Shown: piece by piece, positions 15,779-25,131 of the stretch
Numbering within the stretch: position 1 is the stretch's first letter
Layout of the letters: every line of letters begins with the position of its first letter
The notes under the pieces: model-generated
Database searches by the model: none
Told to the model about the DNA's origin: nothing
What the model saw: the letters and a program-made list of their open reading frames with translations, nothing else
Source: Mesorhizobium sp. B4-1-3
GTDB lineage: Bacteria > Pseudomonadota > Alphaproteobacteria > Rhizobiales > Rhizobiaceae
Direction: 5' to 3'
DNA length: 64,000 nt
NCBI RefSeq assembly: GCF_006439355.1
Contig: NZ_VFTG01000012.1
Location: 91,593 to 155,592 of the forward strand
Position numbers and translations under genes: made by a program

Positions 15779-17803
15779 ATGCGCGTTGAAACGAATTTTC
15801 CCCACCCTATCCGCGAGGTAGATCATTTCGAGATATTGATGCCCGATGGGTGCCGGCTCGCCGCGCGAATGTGGCTCCCGCTCGATGCCGAAGCGAAGCC
15901 GGTACCGGCCATCCTGGAGTATATCCCCTATCGCAAGAACGATCTGACCGCCCAGCGTGACGCCGTTATGCATCCCTATGTGGCTGGGCATGGCTATGCT
16001 GTCGTTCGCGTCGATTTGCGGGGGACAGGCGATTCCGACGGATTGATGCTTGACGAATATCTGCAACGGGAGCTCGACGACGGTTGCCGGGTGATCGAAT
16101 GGCTCGCAGCTCAGCCCTGGTGCGACGGCAACGTCGGCATGATCGGCATCTCCTGGGGTGGCTTCAACGGATTGCAGATCGCTGCGTTGCGGCCGCCGGC
16201 TCTGAAGGCCATCATCACCTGTGCTTCCACGGACGACCGCTACGCGGACGACGTCCACTACATGGGCGGAACGCTTCTCATCGACAATCTCTCATGGGCC
16301 TCGATTATGTTCGCGCGCAACACGCTGCCGCCGGACCCAAGGAACAGACCGGACAAATGGCGCGAATTGTGGTTGCGCCGGCTGAAGGAAAGCGGGCTGT
16401 GGCTGGAAAACTGGCTCGAACACCAGCATCGCGACGAATTTTGGAAGCACGGGTCGGTTTGTGAGGACCTTTCTGCGATTGTCTGTCCGGTCTACGCGGT
16501 GAGCGGCTGGGCGGATGGCTATTGCCGCTCCGTCTTCCGCCTGATGGAGAATCTCACCGTGCCCCGCAAAGGCCTCGTCGGACCTTGGGCGCATACCTAT
16601 CCCCATATCGCCAAGCCGGGACCGGCGATCGGCTTCCTGCAGGAATGCCTGCGCTGGTGGGATCACTGGCTGAAGGGACGCGACACCGGGATAATGGCTG
16701 AGCCGATGCTGCGGCTCTTCATGCAGGATGGAGTCGAACCTCGAACCGCTTATGAAACGCGGTCCGGGCGTTGGGTGACCGAACCCGCCTGGCCTTCGCC
16801 GAATGTGCAGACGTGGTCATTATTTCTGGGCGGGGACGGGCGTCTGTCCACCAGTCACGCGGATGTTCGGCCCGAATACCAATCTATCCGCTCGCCGCTT
16901 TCAGTCGGGCTCCACGGCGGCAAGTGGTGCTCATACGCTGTACCTGGGGATCAGCCGGCCGATCAGAGGGCCGACGACGCCGGCAGCCTCGTTTATGAAA
17001 CCGGAGTCCTGCAGAGCGATGTCGAGATTGCGGGCGCAGCCGCTCTCGATCTCGTTTTCGAAAGCGACAAGGCGGTCGCGCAGGTAGCGATTCGCCTTTC
17101 CGATGTGGCGCTTGACGGGGCAGTAACTCGCGTCAGCTACGGCCTTCTCAATCTGACGCACCGCGACAGCCACGAGCAGCCGGAACCGCTCCAACCTGGT
17201 CGCCGATATCACGCGACGGTGCCCTTCAAACATGTGGCGCAACGCTTCGCCGCCGGCCATCGCATTCGCCTGGCCATTTCGACCAGCTATTTTCCGGTCG
17301 CGTGGCCCGCACCAGAACCGGTCAGGCTCATCATCCAACTCGATGAATGCAGGTTGCGGCTTCCGGTCCGTACTCAGGATCCGGACGAGCCACGACCTGC
17401 GGCCTTTGCCGAGGCAGAGGGTGCCGAACCGCTGCACATCGAGCCGATCGCGAAACCGCAAAAGGATTGGAAAGTCACGGAGAATCTCTCCGAAGGCACC
17501 GTTGCGGTCGAGATCGGCGACGGTTCGGGTACCTACCGGATCGTGGAGAACGACCTCACGATTACGTCGCTCGGCACCGAGCGCTATTCCTTTCGTGGCG
17601 ACGATTTTGCCAGCGTGAAGGGGGAGGCGGTGTGGACCTTCGAGATGTCGCGCGGTGATTGGCGCGTGGGCAGCCTCACCGAAACTGTTCTTACCGCGAC
17701 ACCATCGCACTTCCACATCGAGGCCCATCTCAGGGCTTGGGAAGGGAATGCACCCGTGCACGAGCAGAGGTGGGCGACGACTATACCGCGACAGCTCGTC
17801 TGA
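15779..17803 (+). CDS. CocE/NonD-family hydrolase (X-Pro dipeptidyl-peptidase S15-like)
   Basis: A 674-residue alpha/beta hydrolase of the CocE group. The nucleophile is S125 in GISWGG. The oxyanion-side YRKND (51-55) and VRVDLRGTGDSDG (77-89) motifs precede it, and an IRLAISTSYFPV segment marks the C-terminal jelly-roll domain of the X-Pro peptidase/cocaine esterase family. No signal peptide is present, so it acts in the cytoplasm. Length slightly exceeds typical CocE (about 570) because of a C-terminal extension of about 120 residues. It is the first gene facing the XRE-type regulator and precedes a peptide-type ABC transporter, so it probably cleaves an ester or amide in the imported compound. 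Confidence 0.9.
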   Translation: MRVETNFPHPIREVDHFEILMPDGCRLAARMWLPLDAEAKPVPAILEYIPYRKNDLTAQRDAVMHPYVAGHGYAVVRVDLRGTGDSDGLMLDEYLQRELDDGCRVIEWLAAQPWCDGNVGMIGISWGGFNGLQIAALRPPALKAIITCASTDDRYADDVHYMGGTLLIDNLSWASIMFARNTLPPDPRNRPDKWRELWLRRLKESGLWLENWLEHQHRDEFWKHGSVCEDLSAIVCPVYAVSGWADGYCRSVFRLMENLTVPRKGLVGPWAHTYPHIAKPGPAIGFLQECLRWWDHWLKGRDTGIMAEPMLRLFMQDGVEPRTAYETRSGRWVTEPAWPSPNVQTWSLFLGGDGRLSTSHADVRPEYQSIRSPLSVGLHGGKWCSYAVPGDQPADQRADDAGSLVYETGVLQSDVEIAGAAALDLVFESDKAVAQVAIRLSDVALDGAVTRVSYGLLNLTHRDSHEQPEPLQPGRRYHATVPFKHVAQRFAAGHRIRLAISTSYFPVAWPAPEPVRLIIQLDECRLRLPVRTQDPDEPRPAAFAEAEGAEPLHIEPIAKPQKDWKVTENLSEGTVAVEIGDGSGTYRIVENDLTITSLGTERYSFRGDDFASVKGEAVWTFEMSRGDWRVGSLTETVLTATPSHFHIEAHLRAWEGNAPVHEQRWATTIPRQLV

Positions 17804-17980
17804 CTTCGCCAGATGACGCTTCAGAGACGGCGAAGCGCGTCGGGAGCGAAAATTGACCTCGCTGCAGGGCGTGTCAAAAAATGAGCTCGCAGAACCAGAA
17901 ACCAAGCAACGACGCCGAAAGCGAGCCGCCGCCAAGGGAACTCGCGCAACAAACTCGCGCATCAAGGGGAAAATGAATCA

Positions 17981-19570
17981 ATGAACCGCATTCGAAGCAA
18001 TCTCGACCGCAGGACATTCCTCAAGGCCGGCGCAACGCTGGGCGGAGCCATCATCGCCGCCGGCATGCCGCTCTCGCAGGCCATCTGGGCCGCGGAAGGC
18101 AAGGTGCTCAAGGCGCGCTCCTATTCCGACATCGACAAGCTCGATCCCGGCTTCTACCAGAATGCCTACAATGTCGACGTGATGAACTGCATCTATTCGA
18201 AGCTCACGCGCTACAAGCCAGGCTCCGAATGGGGTTGGGAACTGGAGGCGGCGGAGACGGTCGAGCAGGTCGATCCCACCCATATTCGCTTCCGCCTTAA
18301 GAAGGGCCTCGCCTTTACCGGCAATCATGGCGAGCTGACCGCAAAGGATGTCAAGTTCTCCTTCGAGCGCGTCATCAAGCACAACTCGCCTGTCAAGGGC
18401 GACTGGGGCCCGCTCGACCACGTCGAACTGGAGGACGACTATACGGGCGTGATCGTGCTGAAGACGCCCTTCGTGCCGCTGTGGAACATCACCCTGCCTT
18501 ATGGTTGCGGACACATCGTCTCTGAAAAGGCGGTCATGCAGGCGACCAAGGATGGCGGCGACTTCGGCATGAAGCCGCCCGCCTTCTCCGGGCCCTATGT
18601 GCTGGCGGACTGGAAGCCGAACCAGTATGTGCAGCTCGCCCGCAATCCGGAATGGTCGGGCCCTAAGCCTGGCTTCGACGAGATCCGCATTCTGCCGATC
18701 GGCGACGTCAAGACCGCCGAGCGCGCCTATCAGTCGGGTGATATCGACTTCACTGATTTCAGCCTGGATTCGCTTGCGACGTTCAAGAAGAGCCCGCCGG
18801 AGAACACCAAAGTCGAGGAGAAGCCCTCACTTTATTATGTTTACATCGGCATGAACACTGAGCATCCCAACCTCAAGGACATCAATGTCCGCAAAGCAAT
18901 CCAGTGGGCGATCAACGTTCCACAGATACTGGATGCGGCCTATTCCGGACAGGCAGAGGTCGCCACGGGTATGGTCGCGCCCGGCCTTGTTGGCCATCGC
19001 GAAAAGGCGCTTGTCCCACCCGAAGGTGATATCGAAAAAGCCAAGGAGTTCCTGGCCAAGGCAGGAGTCAGCGACCTCACGCTCACGATCGATTGCCTCA
19101 ACGAGAACACCTTCTCAACGATCGCGGAGGTCGTTCAGGCGCAGCTTGCCCAGATCGGCATCACGCTGCAGGTCAACGTGCAGGACTCCGGTTCCTTCTG
19201 GACCATCGGCATGGAATCGGAGGGCAGTCGCTGGAAGGACATGCAGCTCATTGTCCAGCGCTTCTCGATGGTGCCGGATCCGTACTACGCAACATGCTTC
19301 TTCGTGCGCGATCAGGTCGGGGTCTGGAATTGGGAGCGTTTCCGCAGCGAGCGCTTCGACGAGCTGAATGCGAAAGCCGTCACCATTGATGATCCTGCCG
19401 AGCGCACAAAGCTCTATACCGAGATGCAGGATCTGCTGGAGGAGTCGGGCGCCTACCGCTTTCTGACGCATGAAGGCTCTCCGGTCATGTACCGGACCAC
19501 GAAGGTCGACGCCGCGGTCCGTCCCGACGGACGGCCGCTCTATCTGAACTTCAAGCCGGTCTCGGCCTGA
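17981..19570 (+). CDS. Peptide-type ABC transporter substrate-binding protein with Tat signal
   Basis: A 529-residue SBP family 5 protein. The N-terminus carries a twin-arginine signal (DRRTFLKAGA, then a hydrophobic stretch ending near IWAAEG at residue 38), so it is exported folded. The mature part shows RFRLKKGLAFTGNHGELTAKDVKFSFERV and the GPYVLADWKPNQYVQLARNP motif of dipeptide/glutathione binders. It is followed by two permeases and two ATPases in close succession, a full transporter. It lies 177 bases after the CocE gene. An in-frame ATG just upstream at 17972 is followed immediately by a stop, so the start at 17981 is secure. Ligand unknown. Confidence 0.93.
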   Translation: MNRIRSNLDRRTFLKAGATLGGAIIAAGMPLSQAIWAAEGKVLKARSYSDIDKLDPGFYQNAYNVDVMNCIYSKLTRYKPGSEWGWELEAAETVEQVDPTHIRFRLKKGLAFTGNHGELTAKDVKFSFERVIKHNSPVKGDWGPLDHVELEDDYTGVIVLKTPFVPLWNITLPYGCGHIVSEKAVMQATKDGGDFGMKPPAFSGPYVLADWKPNQYVQLARNPEWSGPKPGFDEIRILPIGDVKTAERAYQSGDIDFTDFSLDSLATFKKSPPENTKVEEKPSLYYVYIGMNTEHPNLKDINVRKAIQWAINVPQILDAAYSGQAEVATGMVAPGLVGHREKALVPPEGDIEKAKEFLAKAGVSDLTLTIDCLNENTFSTIAEVVQAQLAQIGITLQVNVQDSGSFWTIGMESEGSRWKDMQLIVQRFSMVPDPYYATCFFVRDQVGVWNWERFRSERFDELNAKAVTIDDPAERTKLYTEMQDLLEESGAYRFLTHEGSPVMYRTTKVDAAVRPDGRPLYLNFKPVSA

Positions 19571-19588
19571 TCAGGGAGCGGCGGGAGC

Positions 19589-20527
19589 ATGTGGCTTTAT
19601 CTGCTCAGGCGCGTCGTGCTGGCGGTTGCGATCATCGTGGCCGCCGTCATGCTCCTGTTTTTCATGATCCACGCCGTTCCCGGAGATCCGGCCGCAGTTC
19701 TGCTCGGTCCGCGGGCCACACCTGAGATGAAGGCGCAGCTTCACCAGCAGATGGGGCTTGACCGGCCCCTGCTCATCCAGATTGCCGGCTTCTTTGCCGG
19801 GCTCCTGCATGGCGACCTTGGATTTGACGTCTTCACCCAGCGGCCTGTTGCCGACATCGTCTTCGAGCAGTTGCCCTACACCATCGAGCTGATCCTGGTC
19901 TCGATCGCCTGGGCAGTGATCGTTGCGGTGCCGCTGGGATGCTATTCCGCGGTACGGCGAAATTCGGTAATCGACAAGCTCATCGGCATCATGGCCGTCG
20001 GCACCATCGCCATTCCTTCCTTCGTCATGGCGATCTACGCGCTTTTGATCTTCTCGGTCGGTCTTGGCTGGCTGCCGGCCATCGGGGTGGGCAACGGCTT
20101 CTCGGACCGACTCGTCCATCTCGTCCTTCCAGCCTTGGTCGTCGGCATCGGCTGGGTCGGCTATGTTTCGCGTCTCGTGCGCGCCTCCATGCTGGAGATC
20201 CTCGGCGAAAACCACATTCGCATGGCGCGCTCCTTCGGCCTCTCCGAAAAGCGCATCGTGGCGCGCTATGCGTTGCCGCTCGCAATCCTGCCCACAGTGA
20301 CGATCCTGGGCGTCGGCATGGCGCATCTTCTTTCGGCCGCGGTGTTCGTCGAGGTGGTCTTTGCACGGCCCGGCATCGGAGCGCTGACCGTGAAGGCCGT
20401 CGATTCGCGCAACTATCCGATCGTCATGGGGACCGTGCTGGTCACGACCTTCCTGTTCGTCATCTCGACGACGCTCGCCGATCTGATCAATGCCGCGCTC
20501 GACCCTCGCATCAGGGAGAAGCTTTAG
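19589..20527 (+). CDS. Peptide-type ABC transporter permease (DppB-like)
   Basis: A 312-residue inner-membrane permease. It begins with the family's first helix, then VPGDPAAVLLGPRATPEMKAQL and MGLDRPLLIQ. The EAA coupling loop reads ENHIRMARSFGLSEKRI near residue 208. Six hydrophobic segments fit the family. It starts 18 bases after the binding-protein stop with a GGGAGCGG site. It pairs with the DppC-like permease that follows one base downstream. Confidence 0.93.
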   Translation: MWLYLLRRVVLAVAIIVAAVMLLFFMIHAVPGDPAAVLLGPRATPEMKAQLHQQMGLDRPLLIQIAGFFAGLLHGDLGFDVFTQRPVADIVFEQLPYTIELILVSIAWAVIVAVPLGCYSAVRRNSVIDKLIGIMAVGTIAIPSFVMAIYALLIFSVGLGWLPAIGVGNGFSDRLVHLVLPALVVGIGWVGYVSRLVRASMLEILGENHIRMARSFGLSEKRIVARYALPLAILPTVTILGVGMAHLLSAAVFVEVVFARPGIGALTVKAVDSRNYPIVMGTVLVTTFLFVISTTLADLINAALDPRIREKL

Positions 20528-20528
20528 C

Positions 20529-21422
20529 ATGGAGGACGTCGAGGCTATTCGGACAGCCGCGCAGGACAGGCACGACACGGGCCGTCTTGCCTCTTTCCTG
20601 CGTCAGTTGGGCAAAGACCCACTCGGCATTCTGGGGGCGATCCTGGTCGTGGCGATGGTTGCCACCGCCCTGTTGGCCCCGCTTATCATAACGCATGATC
20701 CGACGCGCATCATGGTGGGGCCGCGCCTTGCTCCGCCTTCCCTCGATTTCCTGATGGGAACCGACCAGCTTGGTCGCGATACCTTTTCCCGCGTCATCAT
20801 GGGCGGCAGGATAGCGCTGCTCGTTGCTTTCGCATCGCTCGGCAGTTCGCTCACCGTCGGTCTGCTGCTTGGTCTGATCGCAGGGTTCGGGCCGCGCTGG
20901 CTGGACAGCTTCCTGCTCCTCGTCTTCGACACAGTTCGTTCTTTCCCGGTCATCATCTTCGCGCTCGCCATCGTGGCGCTGCTTGGCCCCAGTCTTACCA
21001 GCGTTATCTTCGTCGTCGCGGTGACCTCGGTCCCGATCTACGCTCGTGTCGTGCGCACCCAGGCGCATGCGCTCCGCAACAGCGAGTTTGTCGAGGCCGA
21101 GCGCTGCATGGGGGCAAGCACCCTGCGTATCCTTGCCGTGCATGTGTTGCCGAATGTCATTGGACCTCTGCTCATCCTCGTCAGCATGGACGTGCCGCTC
21201 GTCATCACGCTCGAGGCGGGCCTGAGCTTCCTCGGCATGGGCGTGCGGCCGCCCACCCCCGACTGGGGCGCCATCCTGAGCGACGGCTACGGCTATATTC
21301 ACAAGACGGCCTGGCTGGTCATTGCCGGCGGCATCCCGATTGTGGTGACGACGCTGGGCTTCACCTTCCTTGGTGAAGCGCTGCGCGACATCTTCGACCC
21401 TAAGCTGCGGAAAGACCTATGA
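20529..21422 (+). CDS. Peptide-type ABC transporter permease (DppC-like)
   Basis: A 297-residue permease with the DppC N-terminal cytoplasmic helix (FLRQLGKDPLGILGA), the LMGTDQLGRDTFSRVIMGGR motif and the coupling loop EFVEAERCMGASTLRI. The ATG at 20529 follows directly on the upstream TAG, and the AGGGAGAAG ribosome site lies inside the previous gene, so translation is coupled. An in-frame upstream start at 20490 would overlap the preceding gene by 38 bases and is unlike the family. Its end overlaps the first ATPase gene. Confidence 0.93.
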   Translation: MEDVEAIRTAAQDRHDTGRLASFLRQLGKDPLGILGAILVVAMVATALLAPLIITHDPTRIMVGPRLAPPSLDFLMGTDQLGRDTFSRVIMGGRIALLVAFASLGSSLTVGLLLGLIAGFGPRWLDSFLLLVFDTVRSFPVIIFALAIVALLGPSLTSVIFVVAVTSVPIYARVVRTQAHALRNSEFVEAERCMGASTLRILAVHVLPNVIGPLLILVSMDVPLVITLEAGLSFLGMGVRPPTPDWGAILSDGYGYIHKTAWLVIAGGIPIVVTTLGFTFLGEALRDIFDPKLRKDL

Positions 21423-22435
21423 TGCCCGGCGTGATCAACCAGCACTCGTCCGGCGCGCCGCTGCTGCGGGTTCGTGGTCTTGACCTAGACTTCGGCTCAC
21501 CGCGCGGCAGGGTGCACGCTTTGCGCGGCGTCTCGCTCGATGTTTCTGCCGGCGAGGTCGTCGGCATTGTCGGCGAAAGCGGCTCGGGCAAATCGACGCT
21601 CGCCTATACCCTGATGGGACTGCTCGCCGAGAACGCCGAAGTGACAGGCGGCGAAATCCTTTTCGAGGGACGCGATCTTCTGCGGATGGCGCCGGCGGCG
21701 CGGCGCGACCTGCTCGGCAATCGGCTTTCCATGATCTTCCAGGACCCGATGACCGGGCTCAATCCGGTGCGGACGATCGAGCGTCAGATGATCGATGCCC
21801 AGCACCACCAGCCGGGCAGCCGGCGCGAAAAGCGAGACCGCGCGGTGGCGATGCTTGCGCGTGTCGGCATACCCGATCCGCAAAGCCGGATTGGCGGTTA
21901 CCCCCACGAATTCTCGGGCGGCATGCGACAGCGTATCTGCATTGCCATGGCGCTTCTGGTGAGGCCGGCGCTGCTCATCGCCGACGAACCGACGACAGCC
22001 CTCGACGCAACGCTTGAAGTGCAGATTATCCACCTGCTCAAGGATCTTCAGAAGGAGATCGGCTGCTCGATCCTCTTTGTCTCGCACCATCTGGGAACAG
22101 TGGCCGAACTCTGCGACCAGGTTGCGGTGATGTATGCGGGCGAAGTCATCGAACATGGGCCCGTGCGCGACATTTTCCGCAACCCCGCCCATCCCTACAC
22201 GCGTGCGCTGCTCGAATGCGATCCCGGGCGGATCCGGCAGAAGACCAGACTGCTGCCGACCATCCCAGGCGAGGTGCCCGGCCTTGTCGGCAGTCAGCGC
22301 GGTTGCATCTTTCGCCAGCGCTGCGGTTACGCGTTTGCGCCCTGCGCCGACGAGCGGCCTGCCGAATATTCGGTCGGTGCGGCCCAAGGGGCTCGTTGTC
22401 ATCTGTTGGCTCCCACGTCGGGGGTTCCCGCATGA
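21419..22435 (+). CDS. Peptide-type ABC transporter ATP-binding protein (DppD-like)
   Basis: A 338-residue ATPase of the oligopeptide group. Walker A is GESGSGKST (about 52-60), the Q-loop segment is MIFQDPMTGLNP, the signature is EFSGGMRQR, Walker B is LLIADEPTTALD, and the switch lies in LFVSHHLG. The C-terminal oligopeptide/dipeptide extension has the cysteine cluster GCIFRQRCGYAFAPC, which binds an iron-sulfur cluster in studied family members. Its start overlaps the permease stop (ATGATG), and its end overlaps the second ATPase gene (ATGA). Two ATPases form a heterodimer in this family. Confidence 0.93.
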   Translation: MMPGVINQHSSGAPLLRVRGLDLDFGSPRGRVHALRGVSLDVSAGEVVGIVGESGSGKSTLAYTLMGLLAENAEVTGGEILFEGRDLLRMAPAARRDLLGNRLSMIFQDPMTGLNPVRTIERQMIDAQHHQPGSRREKRDRAVAMLARVGIPDPQSRIGGYPHEFSGGMRQRICIAMALLVRPALLIADEPTTALDATLEVQIIHLLKDLQKEIGCSILFVSHHLGTVAELCDQVAVMYAGEVIEHGPVRDIFRNPAHPYTRALLECDPGRIRQKTRLLPTIPGEVPGLVGSQRGCIFRQRCGYAFAPCADERPAEYSVGAAQGARCHLLAPTSGVPA

Positions 22436-23460
22436 GCCCGCTGCTTTCCGTCAGGGACCTTCGCGTCCGCTTCCGGACCATGGGGCCGCTGAAGGCGCTG
22501 GCAACGGGCGTTCGCCAGCCATTCATCGATGCGGTCTGCGGCGTATCCTTCGAGCTGCGCAAGGGCGAAACGCTGGGACTGGTCGGTGAAAGCGGCTCAG
22601 GCAAGTCGACCGTCGCGCGCGCGATCATGGGACTTCGGCCACCGACGAGCGGCAGCATCGCTTTCGAAGGGCAAGAGATCACCGGGCTCAGTCCAGCCGA
22701 ACGCAAGCTCTACCTGCGCCGCATGGCAATGATGTTCCAAGACCCGATCGGATCGCTCTCGCCGCGCCTCACGGTTCGCTCGCTGCTGATGGAGCCCTTC
22801 CATATTCACGGCATGAAGGACCGCGACGCTGCCACCGAAGCGGATCGCCTTCTCGGGCTGGTCGGTCTGCCGGCCGATTTCGGCCGCCGCTATCCGCACC
22901 AACTCTCCGGCGGCCAGGCAAGGCGCGTGGGTGTGGCACGGGCGCTGGCGCTGGATCCAAATCTGATCGTGGCCGATGAGCCCACAGCCGGCCTCGATGT
23001 CTCAGTTCAGGGCGAAGTCCTGAACCTTTTGGCCCGCCTGCAGGATCAACTCGGCATCGCCATCCTGATCATCACGCACAACCTCAACGTCGTGCGTCAC
23101 ATCACCGACCGCATGGCGATCATGTATCTGGGCCGTTTCGTGGAAGTGGGTCCGACGGAGCATATCTTCCGCCAGCCGCGCCATCCCTATACGGAAGCGC
23201 TGCTGTCAGCCAATCCGGAGCCGGATCCCGACGCCGTGATCGATAGGATCGAGATCAAAGGCGAAGTGCCCAGCCTCTTGAAACGTCCCTCCGGCTGCGA
23301 ATTCCACACACGCTGCCGCTACGCCCGCGAAATGTGCGCAAAGGTCTTTCCCGAGCCGTCGCAAAGTGGGAGCGACCCTGCGCACAGCTTCAAATGCCAC
23401 TTCCCGCTCGAGGGCAGATGGCAACGGGCCGAGCGGTCGCTGGTCAGCCCCACTGTTTGA
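22432..23460 (+). CDS. Peptide-type ABC transporter ATP-binding protein (DppF-like)
   Basis: A 342-residue ATPase, partner of the preceding one. Walker A is GESGSGKST, the Q-loop is [13 protein letters not shown], the signature is QLSGGQARR, Walker B is [12 protein letters not shown], and the switch is [10 protein letters not shown]. The C-terminal extension holds [15 protein letters not shown], matching the cysteine pattern of the DppD/DppF family. The typical DppF signature is LSGGQ(R/C)QR; this one has ARR, a minor change. The ATG at 22432 overlaps the upstream stop; a longer in-frame start at 22216 lies inside the DppD-like gene and is rejected. Confidence 0.93.
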   Translation: MSPLLSVRDLRVRFRTMGPLKALATGVRQPFIDAVCGVSFELRKGETLGLVGESGSGKSTVARAIMGLRPPTSGSIAFEGQEITGLSPAERKLYLRRMAMMFQDPIGSLSPRLTVRSLLMEPFHIHGMKDRDAATEADRLLGLVGLPADFGRRYPHQLSGGQARRVGVARALALDPNLIVADEPTAGLDVSVQGEVLNLLARLQDQLGIAILIITHNLNVVRHITDRMAIMYLGRFVEVGPTEHIFRQPRHPYTEALLSANPEPDPDAVIDRIEIKGEVPSLLKRPSGCEFHTRCRYAREMCAKVFPEPSQSGSDPAHSFKCHFPLEGRWQRAERSLVSPTV

Positions 23461-23473
23461 AACGGACGACACA

Positions 23474-24610
23474 ATGCCCTGCCAAATCCTCGACATACCA
23501 CTCGCCCACAGTGCGCCGGGCAGTCAGAGCAGCGTCCGTATGCTGCGCTATGGGCCGGCCGCGGCAAGACCCAAGGCCCATATCCAGGCGGCCGTCCATG
23601 CCGACGAGGCGCCGGGCCTGCTGGTGGCGCACCATCTCATCGAGTTCCTGGACGCCGCGGATGCGCGCGGCGAGATCACGGGCCAAATCGTCATCGTACC
23701 CTACGCCAATCCGCTGGGTCTTGCCCAATTCGTCAATGGTGACCATCTCGGCCGTTTCGAGCTGGCCAGCGGCCGGAATTTCAATCGCGGCTGGCCGGCG
23801 CTGGGGAAAGCGCTGGAGCAACGCATAGGCGCCCAACTCGGAAACGATCCTGAGGCTAACCGGTCACTGATCCGGCGGGCGATCAGCGATGTTCTTGGTG
23901 AGATCACGTCCAGCACCAAGATCGACGCGCTGTACCTGGCGCTGGCGCGCGAGGCCTTCGACTCGGACCTTGTGCTCGATCTCCACTGCGATGACGAGGG
24001 GCTGATGCATATGTTTGCGCGGCCGGAGATCGCTGGCGAGTTGTCCGATGTCGCAGCCGAAATTGGCTGCCGGGCTGTCTTTTCGCAGCCGGCTTCCGGC
24101 GGCTCCACCTTTGCCGAAGCGAGTGCCGAACCATGGCTCCATCTCGCAGCTGCCTTTCCTGAGAAACAGATCCCGATCGGCTGTCTTTCGGCAACTGTCG
24201 AACTTCGCGGTTTTGTCGACATCGATGATCGGCTGGCCTGCAGCGATGCGGCGGGGCTCGTGAATTCGCTGCGCCGGCGGGGCTATCTTGCCGGGCTGGC
24301 TTCTCCCGTGCCCGCGCCACTTTGCGACATCACCGGCTTCGATGCATGCGATATCGTGCGCACGCCCGATTTCGGCGTGATCGTCTACCGCGTGGAACTC
24401 GGGGACGAGGTCGAAAGCGGCCAGCCGATCGCCGACATCGTCCGGCCTGGCGTGGTCGGCAACGAAGCACGAGTGACGGTTCGCTCCCGCGCCAAAGGCA
24501 CAGTGATAACGCGGCGCCTGAAGAAACTCGTTGCCGCCAATCAGGTCATCGCCAAGATCGCGGGCTCGGCAGCCCTGGCGCACAGGAGCGGCTATTTGCT
24601 TGAGGATTGA
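23474..24610 (+). CDS. Succinylglutamate desuccinylase/aspartoacylase-family deacylase (M14)
   Basis: A 378-residue zinc-dependent deacylase. The ligand motif HxxE is HADE (H42, E45), the third ligand is H171 in VLDLHC, and the candidate catalytic glutamate is E243 in SATVELRG. The C-terminal 90 residues form a biotinyl-lipoyl-like beta domain (DFGVIVYRVELGDEVESGQPIADIVRP) seen in many members. It starts 13 bases after the DppF-like gene and is the last gene of the operon. Members remove acyl groups from amino acids or cut carboxypeptidase-type bonds. With the CocE hydrolase at the other end of the operon it suggests uptake of an acylated amino-acid conjugate, followed by two hydrolytic steps. 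Confidence 0.9.
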   Translation: MPCQILDIPLAHSAPGSQSSVRMLRYGPAAARPKAHIQAAVHADEAPGLLVAHHLIEFLDAADARGEITGQIVIVPYANPLGLAQFVNGDHLGRFELASGRNFNRGWPALGKALEQRIGAQLGNDPEANRSLIRRAISDVLGEITSSTKIDALYLALAREAFDSDLVLDLHCDDEGLMHMFARPEIAGELSDVAAEIGCRAVFSQPASGGSTFAEASAEPWLHLAAAFPEKQIPIGCLSATVELRGFVDIDDRLACSDAAGLVNSLRRRGYLAGLASPVPAPLCDITGFDACDIVRTPDFGVIVYRVELGDEVESGQPIADIVRPGVVGNEARVTVRSRAKGTVITRRLKKLVAANQVIAKIAGSAALAHRSGYLLED

Positions 24611-24746
24611 ACCATATGTCTGGTCCGATTTCCGGCCAAGGCGGCTCCAAGCCTGTCAAGTTGAGCAGGATGACCACATATCGGCTGATGCAGACCCAGT
24701 GTTCACTTCCGCTCGTCGCCAAGCTGCGATTGTTCGGGCAAGCAGA

Positions 24747-24980
24747 TCATTTCCCGAGATGCGCGGCGACCGAGCGGTAGTCTGGATACAGCGCCCGCCA
24801 GTAGCGGTTCCAGCCTGGCGAAATCTCGATCACGTCGCGTGACTTGCGGTTGGCCGCTTCGAGGAAGGTGGCGAAGGCTTCGATCTGGCGGATACGCAGC
24901 CAGTTGCGGCTGTCGTAGCCGATCACCCGCTTGATTGCTTGCTTACCGCGGGCATTGAGGGCGCGTAGGCTGTTGGTCAA
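24747..24980 (-). pseudogene. N-terminal fragment of a class I methyltransferase-like protein
   Basis: A 77-codon frame from a TTG start at 24980, with a GGAGG site upstream. It reads YDSRNWLRIRQIEAFATFLEAA, then RDVIEISPGWNRYWRAL, then PDYRSV. This resembles the start of rhizobial SAM-dependent methyltransferase-like proteins of about 230-250 residues. The frame stops just after the glycine/proline-rich motif I, so the rest of the catalytic domain is missing. No continuation was seen on that strand down to the M14 gene. I read it as a truncated relic; a functional mini-protein is unlikely. Confidence 0.55.
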
Positions 24981-25131
24981 TCAGACCTCCTCAATAAATC
25001 CGCCGCCCAGCTTTTCCAAGCTCGTGGAGAAAAAATGACATGGCCGCTGCTTTTTGCCGTCATCGAGACCGAAAGCAGGGAACCTAATCAACTCGGCCAG
25101 GTTCGGGCGCTTCACTCCCAGGAGATGCCCA

